Of a stretch of DNA of 24,022 nucleotides, positions 16,970-23,944 are shown in pieces. Under the pieces are notes generated by a model, which was not told the DNA's origin, searched no databases, and saw only the letters and a list, made by a program, of their open reading frames with translations. Both the position numbers and the translations under genes were made by a program. The stretch lies in the NCBI GenBank assembly GCA_900553035.1, contig USCC01000026.1, positions 1 through 24,022 of the forward strand, in the 5' to 3' direction. Source of the DNA: an uncultured Rhodospirillaceae bacterium. GTDB taxonomy: Bacteria; Pseudomonadota; Alphaproteobacteria; CAAGCB01; CAG-977. How positions within the stretch are numbered: position 1 is the stretch's first letter; every line of letters begins with the position of its first letter.

Positions 16970-17626
16970 TTATCTTGTTTTTGTACCGAACAAACGGTCA
17001 CCGGCATCGCCCAGCCCCGGAATGATGTAGGCGTGGTCGTCCAGATGGTCGTCCAGGGTCGCGACATAAATGGGAACCTTGGGGTGAGCTTCGGAAAAGA
17101 CCCGGACGCCTTCCGGAGCGGCAACCAGAGCCAGGAAAACGATCCGGTCTTCGGACACGCCGCGTTTTTTCAGGGCGTCCACGGCGGCATTTGCGGAATT
17201 CCCGGTCGCCAGCATCGGATCAACCAGAATGAACAGGCGGTCGTCCACCGGCGGCAGCTTCACCAGATATTCAACGGGCTTCAGGGTTTCGGGATCGCGG
17301 TAAAGGCCGATATGCCCGACCCGCGCCGAGGGAACCAGCTGCAAAAGGCCGTCCGCCATGCCGATTCCGGCGCGGAGAATGGGCACCACGGCCAGCTTTT
17401 TCCCCGCAATGACCGGAGCCGTCATCTTGCACAAAGGCGTCTGAATTTCTTCGTACGTCAGCGGAAGCGTCCGCGTCACCTCGTACCCCATCAGGAGCGC
17501 GATTTCCTTGAGCAGTTCGCGGAACGTCCGAGTCGACGTGTTGATGTCCCGCATCAGGGTCAGCTTGTGCTGGATCAGCGGATGCTGCAAAATGTGAAGC
17601 GTGGGAAATTCGGGAAGAATCTTCAT
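16970..17626 (-). CDS. upp: Uracil phosphoribosyltransferase
   Basis: The 218-residue product starts at the ATG at 17626 behind AAGGAG. A longer frame reaching 17755 is rejected because its first 43 residues are not family-like and cross a candidate promoter. Upp joins uracil to PRPP to give UMP in the cytoplasm. Visible motifs are VPILRAGIGMADGLL (residues 81-95), the PRPP-binding loop ILVDPMLATGNSANAA (133-148), and the uracil-binding end YIIPGLGDAGDRLFGTK (200-216). The length is normal for the family. It diverges from the cdd-deo operon, which releases uracil from nucleosides, so the enzyme can salvage that base. The AsmA gene follows 47 bases downstream, with no evident functional link. 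Confidence 0.95.
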   Translation of the reverse strand: MKILPEFPTLHILQHPLIQHKLTLMRDINTSTRTFRELLKEIALLMGYEVTRTLPLTYEEIQTPLCKMTAPVIAGKKLAVVPILRAGIGMADGLLQLVPSARVGHIGLYRDPETLKPVEYLVKLPPVDDRLFILVDPMLATGNSANAAVDALKKRGVSEDRIVFLALVAAPEGVRVFSEAHPKVPIYVATLDDHLDDHAYIIPGLGDAGDRLFGTKTR

Positions 17627-17632
17627 GGCCTT

Positions 17633-17638
17633 CTCCTT
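17633..17638 (-). promoter_or_regulatory. upp: Ribosome binding site deciding the upp start
   Basis: On the minus strand AAGGAG lies six bases before the ATG at 17626. This supports the short form of Upp, 218 residues. Confidence 0.75.
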
Positions 17639-17662
17639 GGGTGTGGCGAAACAAACTTTTTT

Positions 17663-17691
17663 CTTATAAAATACGGACGCCTGAAAACCAA
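17663..17691 (-). promoter_or_regulatory. upp: Candidate promoter for upp
   Basis: On the minus strand TTGGTT (three of six matches to -35) and TATAAG (five of six to -10) are separated by 17 bases. The -10 box ends 37 bases before the start codon. The -35 match is weak. Confidence 0.35.
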
Positions 17692-17764
17692 CGTTTTTTT
17701 CATAAAAAACAAACAATAATACCCGACCGGGCACAAAAAAGGATGGCGGCGTCAAAAATTTCTG

Positions 17765-17779
17765 TTATTACTTTAATAA
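17765..17779. promoter_or_regulatory. AT-rich palindrome upstream of cdd, possible operator
   Basis: TTATTA-CTT-TAATAA is a perfect 6-3-6 inverted repeat 45 bases before the cdd start, in the 198-base divergent gap with upp. The overlapping AATAAT (17775-17780) could be a -10 box, so a bound protein would block it. It might be the site of a deo or nucleoside repressor. No regulator is recognised. Confidence 0.4.
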
Positions 17780-17824
17780 TTTAAGCTGTGTCTGTGTCTG
17801 AAAAACGAAGAGGAAGAACATCAG

Positions 17825-18226
17825 ATGAATACGCTTGATGAAATGCTGCGGATGGCTCGCGAAGCGATGGAACGCGCCTATATTCCCTATTCGCGTTTCC
17901 CCGTCGGCGCGGTCATCAGGGCGGAAAGCGGAAAGCTTTACGCCGGCTGCAACGTTGAAAACGCCGCCTATCCCGCCGGATCGTGCGCCGAACAGGGTGC
18001 AATTTCGGCCATGGTTCTGGGCGGAGATACAAAAATCAGAGAGATCGTCGTCATGGGCGACGGGGAAAACCTTGTTTCTCCGTGCGGGTCATGCCGCCAG
18101 CGCATCCGTGAATTCGGTGCGCCCGACACTCTGGTTCATATCTGCGACCGCAACGGGGTCCGCAAAACAATGTCTCTGGCCGAACTTTTACCAGTTTCGT
18201 TCGGCCCCGAGAATCTGAAACGTTAA
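17825..18226 (+). CDS. cdd: Cytidine deaminase
   Basis: The 133-residue enzyme deaminates cytidine and deoxycytidine to uridine and deoxyuridine. Zinc ligands are Cys54 in GSCAEQGA (with the proton-shuttling Glu56) and Cys87 and Cys90 in SPCGSCRQRI. The substrate-binding NVEN lies at 43-46. Three cysteine ligands and the short length indicate the small homotetrameric type. The ATG is ten bases after GAGGA. It is the first gene of the plus-strand nucleoside operon, followed after 37 bases by the purine nucleoside phosphorylase. Its product uridine or deoxyuridine can be cleaved by DeoA-type phosphorylases and the uracil recaptured by Upp. Confidence 0.95.
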   Translation: MNTLDEMLRMAREAMERAYIPYSRFPVGAVIRAESGKLYAGCNVENAAYPAGSCAEQGAISAMVLGGDTKIREIVVMGDGENLVSPCGSCRQRIREFGAPDTLVHICDRNGVRKTMSLAELLPVSFGPENLKR

Positions 18227-18253
18227 GCTGGGTTTGTTATTAAGCTGAATAAT

Positions 18254-18258
18254 GAGGA
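18254..18258 (+). promoter_or_regulatory. Ribosome binding site deciding the PNP start
   Basis: GAGGA lies five bases before the ATG at 18264. An in-frame ATG at 18252 overlaps this site and is therefore less likely. Confidence 0.65.
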
Positions 18259-18263
18259 CTTTT

Positions 18264-19079
18264 ATGAAAGAAACCATCAAACAGGTCGCCGCTCAGATTA
18301 AATCGAAAATCGGCGGCTGTCAGCCCAAGATCGGCATCATCTTAGGAAGCGGTCTGGGCGCCATCGCGGAAGCGATCGAAAATCCTGTTATCATTCCCTA
18401 CGAAGAAATCGAAGGGTTCCCCCGCTCAACCGTTTCCGGACACGCCGGACGTCTTGTCGTCGGCCGGCTGAACGGCGTCGATGTCCTGTGCATGCAGGGC
18501 CGCGTCCACTTCTATGAAGGCCACAGCCCCGCTTCTTTGGCTCTGGTCATCCGAGCCTACAAGAAACTTGGCATCGAAAAGATGATTCTGACGAATGCCG
18601 CCGGTTCGCTGAACAACGATATGCCTCCGGGCAGCCTGATGGTCATTTCCGACCACATCAACCTGTCGGGATGCAATCCGCTGATCGGCCCGAACGACGA
18701 AGAGTTCGGCCCCCGTTTCCCGGATATGACGTACGCTTACGATCCCGATCTGCGTAAAAAACTGATCGAAGTCGCCGAAAAGGAAGGTGTCAACCTGCAT
18801 TCCGGCGTCTATCTGATGACGTCCGGCCCGAACTTTGAAACACCGGCCGAAATCCTGATGTTCCGCACCCTTGGCGCGAACGCGGTCGGCATGTCCACCG
18901 TTTCGGAAACCTTATGCGCGATCCATTGCGGCATGAAGGTCGCCGGCGTTTCCGTCATCACGAATTTCGGCGCGGGCATGGCCAATGAAAAACAGACGCA
19001 TGAAGAAACGCTGGCTCAGGCAAACGAAGCCGGCAAAAAGCTTCAGCGCGTCATCACACGTTTAGTCGCGGAGATATAA
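18264..19079 (+). CDS. punA: Purine-nucleoside phosphorylase, trimeric type
   Basis: The 271-residue protein cleaves inosine, guanosine and their deoxy forms with phosphate to the base and (deoxy)ribose 1-phosphate. The phosphate site is visible as LGSGLG (Ser29), GHAGR (His60) and GRVHFYEGH (Arg80, His82). TNAAGSL is at 110-116. The base and ribose site is at GPNFETPAE (Glu192), GMSTVSE (Met210) and TNFGAGM (Asn234). These match the low-molecular-weight trimeric PNP family, not hexameric DeoD. The start at 18264 is set by a GAGGA site. It sits between cdd and deoC, two bases before the latter, as part of one operon. Exact substrate range, for example xanthosine, cannot be read from the sequence. 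Confidence 0.93.
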   Translation: MKETIKQVAAQIKSKIGGCQPKIGIILGSGLGAIAEAIENPVIIPYEEIEGFPRSTVSGHAGRLVVGRLNGVDVLCMQGRVHFYEGHSPASLALVIRAYKKLGIEKMILTNAAGSLNNDMPPGSLMVISDHINLSGCNPLIGPNDEEFGPRFPDMTYAYDPDLRKKLIEVAEKEGVNLHSGVYLMTSGPNFETPAEILMFRTLGANAVGMSTVSETLCAIHCGMKVAGVSVITNFGAGMANEKQTHEETLAQANEAGKKLQRVITRLVAEI

Positions 19080-19081
19080 AT

Positions 19082-19837
19082 ATGAAAGAACAAGCGAAAA
19101 GAGCCCTGGGCTTGCTGGATCTGACAAGCCTGAACGACAACGATACCGACGAAACCGTCGTTTCCCTGTGCCGAAAAGCGCACGGCGAATTCGGCCACAC
19201 GGCCGCCGTATGCATCTGGCCGCGTTTCGTCAAGCTGTCCAAAAAAGAACTGGAAGGCACGCCCGTCCGTATCGCGACCGTCGTTAACTTTCCGCACGGC
19301 GGCACCGATATTGACGCTACCGTCGCCGAAACGAAACAGGCGATTGCCGATGGCGCCGACGAAATCGACGTCGTGCTGCCCTATAAGGCGTTCATGAGCG
19401 GCGATAAGGAATCCGCCCGTGCGCTTCTGAAGGCCACACGCGAAGCCTGCAAGGGCAAGACCCTGAAAGTCATTATCGAAAGCGGTGTCCTGGCGCATGC
19501 CGACACAATCGCGGACGCCAGCCGACTTTCAATTGAGTGCGGCGCAGACTTCATCAAGACGTCCACGGGAAAAACGCCTGTCTCGGCAACGCCCGAAGCG
19601 GCAAACGTCATGTTGGAAGTCATCCGCGACTCCGGCAAACCCGTCGGTTTCAAGGCATCGGGCGGTGTCCGCACCACGGAACAGGCCGTTGAATACATGA
19701 CCCTGGCGGACAAGATCATGGGGCCCAAATGGATTTCGCCCAAAACGTTCCGTTTCGGCGCCAGCGGCCTGCGCGACAGCCTCCTGGCTTCCATGGGATA
19801 CGGCGAAGCTCCGGCTTCTTCTGCGAAAGGATATTAA
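19082..19837 (+). CDS. deoC: Deoxyribose-phosphate aldolase
   Basis: The 251-residue enzyme splits deoxyribose 5-phosphate to glyceraldehyde 3-phosphate and acetaldehyde, the last step of deoxynucleoside catabolism. The Schiff-base lysine is Lys159 in DFIKTSTGK. The second active-site lysine is Lys191 in VGFKASGGVRT, and the acid is Asp96 in DEIDVVLPY. The sequence follows the E. coli-type DeoC through to the segment KTFRFGASGLRDSLLASMG, and the length is similar. The start lies two bases past the PNP stop, with GGAG inside the end of that gene, which implies coupled translation. DeoA follows after three bases. The aldehyde product needs an aldehyde dehydrogenase that is not in the window. 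Confidence 0.96.
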   Translation: MKEQAKRALGLLDLTSLNDNDTDETVVSLCRKAHGEFGHTAAVCIWPRFVKLSKKELEGTPVRIATVVNFPHGGTDIDATVAETKQAIADGADEIDVVLPYKAFMSGDKESARALLKATREACKGKTLKVIIESGVLAHADTIADASRLSIECGADFIKTSTGKTPVSATPEAANVMLEVIRDSGKPVGFKASGGVRTTEQAVEYMTLADKIMGPKWISPKTFRFGASGLRDSLLASMGYGEAPASSAKGY

Positions 19838-19840
19838 GCC

Positions 19841-21160
19841 ATGTTGCCACAGGAAGTTATCCGACATAAACGCGACGGTCAGAAGCTGACCAAAGAAGAA
19901 ATCGACTTTTTCATTCAGGGCATCACCGACTGGTCGGTGTCCGAATGTCAGATTGCCGCCCTGACGATGGCCATCTATCTGCGCGGTATGGAAAATGACG
20001 AAATCGTGAACCTGACGCGCGCGATGACCCATTCGGGTGAAGTCATGAAATGGGCGGATCAGAACCTGGGCGGCCCCGTTCTGGACAAGCATTCCACAGG
20101 CGGCGTCGGTGACAAGGTCAGCCTGATGCTGGCTCCGATGATTGCGGCCTGCGGCGGATTCGTCCCGATGATTTCCGGACGCGGACTGGGGCACACGGGG
20201 GGGACACTGGACAAGTTTGACAGCATTCCGGGTTACACGACCGTCCCGACACTGGAACAGTTCTATAAGGTTACAAAGGAAGTCGGCTGTGCCATCATCG
20301 GCCAGACGGGTGACCTTGCGCCTGCGGACAAACGTGTTTACGCCGTCCGCGACGTCACGGCGACGGTTGAATCCATTCCCCTGATCACGGCCTCTATCCT
20401 GTCGAAAAAACTTTCGGCCGGGCTGGACGCGCTGGTCATGGATCTGAAATGCGGGAATGGTGCGTTCATGGACAATCTGGACGACGCGCGCAAACTGGCC
20501 GGGACAATCGTGGCCGTTGCGGCCGGCGCCGGAATGCCGACGAATGCGATTCTGACCAACATGAACCAGGTTCTGGGACGCACGGTCGGCAACGCGGTCG
20601 AAGTCGCCGAAGCCGTTGCTTACCTGAAGGGCGAATATCGCGAACCGCGCCTGCACGAAGTCACGATGGCTCTGTGCGCCGAAGCGTTGGTTCTGAAGAA
20701 TCTGGCTTCTTCGCGTGAAGATGCCCGTGCGAAGCTCCAGCATGCTCTGGACAGCGGCAAGGCGGCAGAACTGTTCGCCCGCATGGTCGCGGCTCTGGGC
20801 GGCCCGGCGGACTTCATGGATGATCCGTGGAAATACCTGCCGAAAGCCCCGATTGTCCGTCCGGTTTACGCGAAAAAGGACGGCTTTGTTTCCGGCATGG
20901 ATACGCGCGGAGTCGGCCTGGCCGTCATCGTTCTGGGCGGACAGCGCAAGACGCCGGATCAGAAGCTTGACTTCTCGGTCGGGTTCACCGACTTCGCACA
21001 GGTCGGCGAAGAAGCGGATGCGAACCATCCGATTGCCGTCGTTCATGCGGCGAACGAAGAAACGTTTGCCGAAGCCGAACAAATGTTGCAGAATATGGTT
21101 CAGACGTCTGAAGACAAACCGGCGGAAACTCCGGTGATTTATGAGACGGTAACCGCATAA
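19841..21160 (+). CDS. deoA: Thymidine phosphorylase
   Basis: The 439-residue enzyme phosphorolyses thymidine and deoxyuridine to the base and deoxyribose 1-phosphate. The active-site residues of the E. coli enzyme are all present with a one-residue offset. The phosphate site is Lys83, Ser85 and Ser94 (in DKHSTGGVGDKVSL), Ser112 and Thr122, and the catalytic His is His84. The base site is Arg170 (AVRDVTAT), Ser185 and Lys189. An N-terminal helical alpha domain, a central alpha/beta domain and a C-terminal domain (from about 345) fit the type II pyrimidine phosphorylase layout. It sits between deoC (three bases) and deoB (23 bases). It is the intact reference for the altered paralogue at 22465. 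Confidence 0.96.
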   Translation: MLPQEVIRHKRDGQKLTKEEIDFFIQGITDWSVSECQIAALTMAIYLRGMENDEIVNLTRAMTHSGEVMKWADQNLGGPVLDKHSTGGVGDKVSLMLAPMIAACGGFVPMISGRGLGHTGGTLDKFDSIPGYTTVPTLEQFYKVTKEVGCAIIGQTGDLAPADKRVYAVRDVTATVESIPLITASILSKKLSAGLDALVMDLKCGNGAFMDNLDDARKLAGTIVAVAAGAGMPTNAILTNMNQVLGRTVGNAVEVAEAVAYLKGEYREPRLHEVTMALCAEALVLKNLASSREDARAKLQHALDSGKAAELFARMVAALGGPADFMDDPWKYLPKAPIVRPVYAKKDGFVSGMDTRGVGLAVIVLGGQRKTPDQKLDFSVGFTDFAQVGEEADANHPIAVVHAANEETFAEAEQMLQNMVQTSEDKPAETPVIYETVTA

Positions 21161-21183
21161 CAACTGTAATTAAGGTGATTTAA

Positions 21184-22404
21184 ATGAAACGGGTTGTGAT
21201 TTTGATGTTGGACTCCTTCGGTGTCGGCGAAGCGCCGGATGCCGCCGATTTCGGCGACGTCGGCGCGGATACGCTCGGGGATATTGCCAAAGCCTGCGCC
21301 TCCGGAAAGGCCGAAGACGGCCGTTCGGGTCCCCTGAAGCTGCCAAATCTGGTGAAGCTGGGATTGGGTGAACTCTACAAACAGTGCAACGGCGAATACG
21401 CCCCCAACCTTGAAATCCCCGTTTCAGAAATCACCGGCGCTTACGGCTATTCCAAAGAAGTCAGCAAAGGCAAGGATACGTCCAGCGGCCATTGGGAAAT
21501 GGCGGGCGTCCCTGTTCTGTTCAACTGGGGCTATTTCAAGCCGGATTATCCCAGCTTCCCGGATGAACTGATTGAGGAATTTATCAAAGAAGCCAAAATT
21601 CCGGGCGTGCTCGGCAACAAGGCCGCTTCGGGAACGGAAATCCTTGAGGAACTGGGCGAAGAGCACATTAAAACGGGCAAGCCGATTGTTTACACTTCGG
21701 CGGACAGCGTTTTCCAGATCTGCGCCCATGAGAAGCACTTTGGGCTGGATCGCCTGTATGAAATCTGCAAAATCGCGCGCAAGCTGGTTGACAAGTACAA
21801 CATCGCGCGCGTCATTGCCCGTCCGTTCGAGGGTGAAACAAAAGAAACATTCAAACGCACGGCGGGACGCCACGATTATTCGGTTCTGCCGCCCGCGCCG
21901 ACGGTTCTGGATCGCATGAAGGAAGCCGGCGGAAACGTTGTTTCCATCGGAAAGATCAGTGACATCTTCGCCGGCCAGGGCATTACCCAGGCGGTTAAGG
22001 CTTCGGGTCTTCCCGAAATATTTGACCGGACTCTGGAACAGGTTAAAACGGCGGGCGACAGGACGATTATTTTCCCGAACTTCGTCGATTTCGACATGGT
22101 GTTCGGCCATCGCCGCAATGTGTCGGGTTACGCGGGGGCGCTTGAATATTTCGACAGCCGCCTGCCCGAACTGATCAAAGAGCTGAAAGAAGGCGACCTC
22201 GTCTTCATCACAGCCGATCACGGCTGCGATCCGACCTATAAGGGAACGGATCACACCCGCGAACACGTGCCTGTCATCATGTTCGGCCCGGGTGTGAAAC
22301 CCCGCTTCATCGGACGCCGGGAGACCTACTCCGACATCGGGCAGACGATCGCCGATTACTTCGGCCTGCCGCCCTGTGAAAACGGGACGTCGTTTTTGAA
22401 ATAA
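21184..22404 (+). CDS. deoB: Phosphopentomutase
   Basis: The 406-residue enzyme converts (deoxy)ribose 1-phosphate to the 5-phosphate, linking the phosphorylases to DeoC and the pentose phosphate pathway. It belongs to the alkaline phosphatase superfamily and needs two manganese ions. The N-terminal metal motif is VVILMLDSFGVGEAPDA (Asp10). The phosphorylated-residue region is SKGKDTSSGHWEMAGVPV, and the other metal ligands lie in FVDFDMVFGHRRN and FITADHGCDPTYKGTDHTRE. The length is close to that of E. coli DeoB. AAGGTGA precedes the ATG. The gene is followed within five bases by a strong terminator, so it closes the main operon. Confidence 0.96.
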   Translation: MKRVVILMLDSFGVGEAPDAADFGDVGADTLGDIAKACASGKAEDGRSGPLKLPNLVKLGLGELYKQCNGEYAPNLEIPVSEITGAYGYSKEVSKGKDTSSGHWEMAGVPVLFNWGYFKPDYPSFPDELIEEFIKEAKIPGVLGNKAASGTEILEELGEEHIKTGKPIVYTSADSVFQICAHEKHFGLDRLYEICKIARKLVDKYNIARVIARPFEGETKETFKRTAGRHDYSVLPPAPTVLDRMKEAGGNVVSIGKISDIFAGQGITQAVKASGLPEIFDRTLEQVKTAGDRTIIFPNFVDFDMVFGHRRNVSGYAGALEYFDSRLPELIKELKEGDLVFITADHGCDPTYKGTDHTREHVPVIMFGPGVKPRFIGRRETYSDIGQTIADYFGLPPCENGTSFLK

Positions 22405-22408
22405 AAAT

Positions 22409-22437
22409 AAAAGGGCATCTTTCCGGGTGCCCTTTTT
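22409..22437 (+). terminator. Intrinsic terminator after deoB
   Basis: A 9-bp stem AAAAGGGCA/TGCCCTTTT (22409-22417 with 22428-22436) encloses a ten-base loop, with a T-run in the 3' arm. It begins five bases after the deoB stop and lies between deoB and the deoA paralogue, so the paralogue is expressed by readthrough or separately. Confidence 0.8.
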
Positions 22438-22464
22438 CATACACATCTAACGAGAATAAGAAAC

Positions 22465-23754
22465 ATGCTTCCTCAAGAAATCATTCGGAAAAAACGTGAC
22501 GGCCTCAAATTAAGCACTGGGGAAATCGACGAGTTTGTCAAGGGCATCGACGACTGGTCCATTGCAGACGGCCAGATTGCCGCCATGACGATGGCTCTTC
22601 TGATCAATGGAATGGATTCGGATGAAATCACGGCCTTTGTAAACGCCATTGTCGATACGGGTATGGTGCTGGACTGGTCGGCGGCGGATCTGAACGGTCC
22701 GATTGTCGGTGTGTGTGCCATGCCGGGTGTGGGGGACAAGCTGGAAATCATTGCGGCTCCTCTCTTGGCCGCGTGCGGCGCCTATGTCCCGATGATCTGT
22801 GAACGTATGCTGTACCATACGGGCGGTTCGCTGGATAAACTGGAAGGCATTCGCGGCTTTACATCGCGGCCGTCGCTCAGCCGTTTCCGCAAGGCTTTAA
22901 AGGAAGCCGGATGCGCGTTTATGTCCCCGACGGAACAGATTGTCCCGGCCGATTCACGCATCCAGGGTGTCCGAGACGTCACCGCAACAGTCAACAGCGT
23001 CCCGATGCTGATCATGTCCATGCTGGCCAAAAAAATCGCCAGCGGTCTTCGCAATCTGACGGTTGACGTCAAAGTCGGCAGCGGCGCGTTTACGGAAACG
23101 CCCGAAGCCGCCGAAGTCTGTGCAGCCAAAATCCGGGAATGTGCCGGCGATTTTGATATTGCCGCTGAAATCACGTTTTCAGATATGAACCATATCATCG
23201 GTTCAAACGTCGGCAATGCTTTGGAAATTCAGGAAGTCTGGTCCTACTTCACGGCCGGCGCCGCCCAGCGTGATCCGGAACTGCATGATCTGGTCAAACG
23301 TGTATGCGTCCGGGTTCTGATGCAAAATGGCATGGCGGCAACGCCGGAGGAAGCCGGTACGAAACTTGATGAAGCCCTGAATTCGGGAAAAGCGGCCGAA
23401 CATTTCGGACGTATGCTGTGCGAACAGGGTGTATCGCCCGCGTTCATGAGCAATCCGTCTCCCTATCTGCCGATTGCCCAAATCATCCGGCCGGTTTATC
23501 CGGACATGGAAGGCTATGTATCAGGCATGAACGTCCGCTGGATCGGTCTGTCCGTGATCCAGATGGGGGGCGGCCATTCATATCTGGAACAGAAGATTGA
23601 TTATGCCGCGGGATATACGAATATCTGTCGTCCGGGCATGTATGTTTCTCCGCGGATTCCCCTGGCTTTTGTTCACGCGAACGACAACACGACGGCCGAG
23701 CAGGCCGCCATTCACCTGAAAGGCGCCATCCGTATTTCCGAGAAGCCGGTTTAG
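22465..23754 (+). CDS. Degenerate thymidine phosphorylase paralogue (probable pseudoenzyme)
   Basis: The 429-residue protein aligns with the neighbouring DeoA without gaps over the first 190 residues; I count 31 identities in the first 50. At the active site Lys83 is Val, His84 is Cys, Ser85 is Ala, Ser94 is Glu and Ser112 is Cys, and VCAMPGVGDKLE stands where DeoA has KHSTGGVGDKVS. The phosphate site and the catalytic histidine are therefore lost, and a negative charge is placed in the phosphate pocket. Arg170, Ser185 and Lys189, which hold the base, are kept, as is HTGGSLDK. The frame is intact to a normal C-terminus. Phosphorolysis is unlikely. It may bind a pyrimidine or nucleoside, pair with DeoA, or catalyse another reaction (inference). 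It has no strong ribosome site and lies between two terminators. Confidence 0.88.
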   Translation: MLPQEIIRKKRDGLKLSTGEIDEFVKGIDDWSIADGQIAAMTMALLINGMDSDEITAFVNAIVDTGMVLDWSAADLNGPIVGVCAMPGVGDKLEIIAAPLLAACGAYVPMICERMLYHTGGSLDKLEGIRGFTSRPSLSRFRKALKEAGCAFMSPTEQIVPADSRIQGVRDVTATVNSVPMLIMSMLAKKIASGLRNLTVDVKVGSGAFTETPEAAEVCAAKIRECAGDFDIAAEITFSDMNHIIGSNVGNALEIQEVWSYFTAGAAQRDPELHDLVKRVCVRVLMQNGMAATPEEAGTKLDEALNSGKAAEHFGRMLCEQGVSPAFMSNPSPYLPIAQIIRPVYPDMEGYVSGMNVRWIGLSVIQMGGGHSYLEQKIDYAAGYTNICRPGMYVSPRIPLAFVHANDNTTAEQAAIHLKGAIRISEKPV

Positions 23755-23767
23755 TTCCGGCTTTTTC
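23742..23767 (+). terminator. Terminator overlapping the stop of the deoA paralogue
   Basis: AAGCCGG (23743-23749) pairs with CCGGCTT (23757-23763), followed by TTTC. The seven-base loop TTTAGTT contains the TAG stop codon at 23752-23754. Translation up to the stop would cover the 5' arm, so termination could depend on ribosome release. Confidence 0.65.
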
Positions 23768-23771
23768 AAGG

Positions 23772-23849
23772 CTCTCCGGCCTAAAAGAAAATGACGGCAT
23801 CCTTTCCCTGTTCGCTCTTTTGTGTCAGCTCTCGCTCCGGAAGCCCATC
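23772..23849. repeat. 78-bp direct repeat, copy 1
   Basis: This segment recurs at 23945-24022 with two differences in 78 bases, both A in this copy and G in the other (23788 and 23794). The 14 bases to its left resemble those left of copy 2 more loosely. It starts 18 bases past the stop of the deoA paralogue. It is too long and too sparse for a CRISPR repeat and has no clear internal symmetry. I recognise no known element. Confidence 0.9.
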
Positions 23850-23852
23850 CAC

Positions 23853-23885
23853 CACGAAAACGACAACATGACCGCAGAGCAAGTG
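23853..23885 (+). pseudogene. Possible remnant of a deoA-paralogue 3' end
   Basis: Of these 33 bases, 25 match 23674-23706 inside the deoA paralogue without gaps. Read in the same frame they give HENDNMTAEQV, against HANDNTTAEQA in the gene. The true DeoA differs here, so the source would be the paralogue or a close relative. It lies between the two copies of the 78-bp repeat. The short length leaves chance similarity possible. Confidence 0.35.
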
Positions 23886-23919
23886 CTTTCAAAGAAAGAC
23901 TCTGTTTCTTTTGCAAAGC
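23885..23919. other. Imperfect hairpin between the repeat copies
   Basis: AAAGAAA/TTTCTTT (23891-23897 with 23905-23911, loop of seven) is extended past a small internal loop by GCTTT/AAAGC. No T-tract follows on either strand, so I do not call it a terminator. Confidence 0.35.
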
Positions 23920-23944
23920 CCTCTTTTGATCCGACTTTTCGAGC

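Noticed and set aside
16970..17755. Longer Upp with 43 extra N-terminal residues
   Set aside because: The extra residues are not family-like and cross a candidate promoter, and AAGGAG is placed correctly for the ATG at 17626.
19529..21163. A 544-codon minus-strand open frame opposite deoA
   Set aside because: It is antisense to a clear thymidine phosphorylase, has a composition bias to His, Arg and Gln, and contains no recognisable motif.
22465..23754. DeoA paralogue as a decaying pseudogene
   Set aside because: The frame is complete, the base-binding residues and core motifs are conserved, and the changes cluster in the phosphate site. Decay would be scattered.
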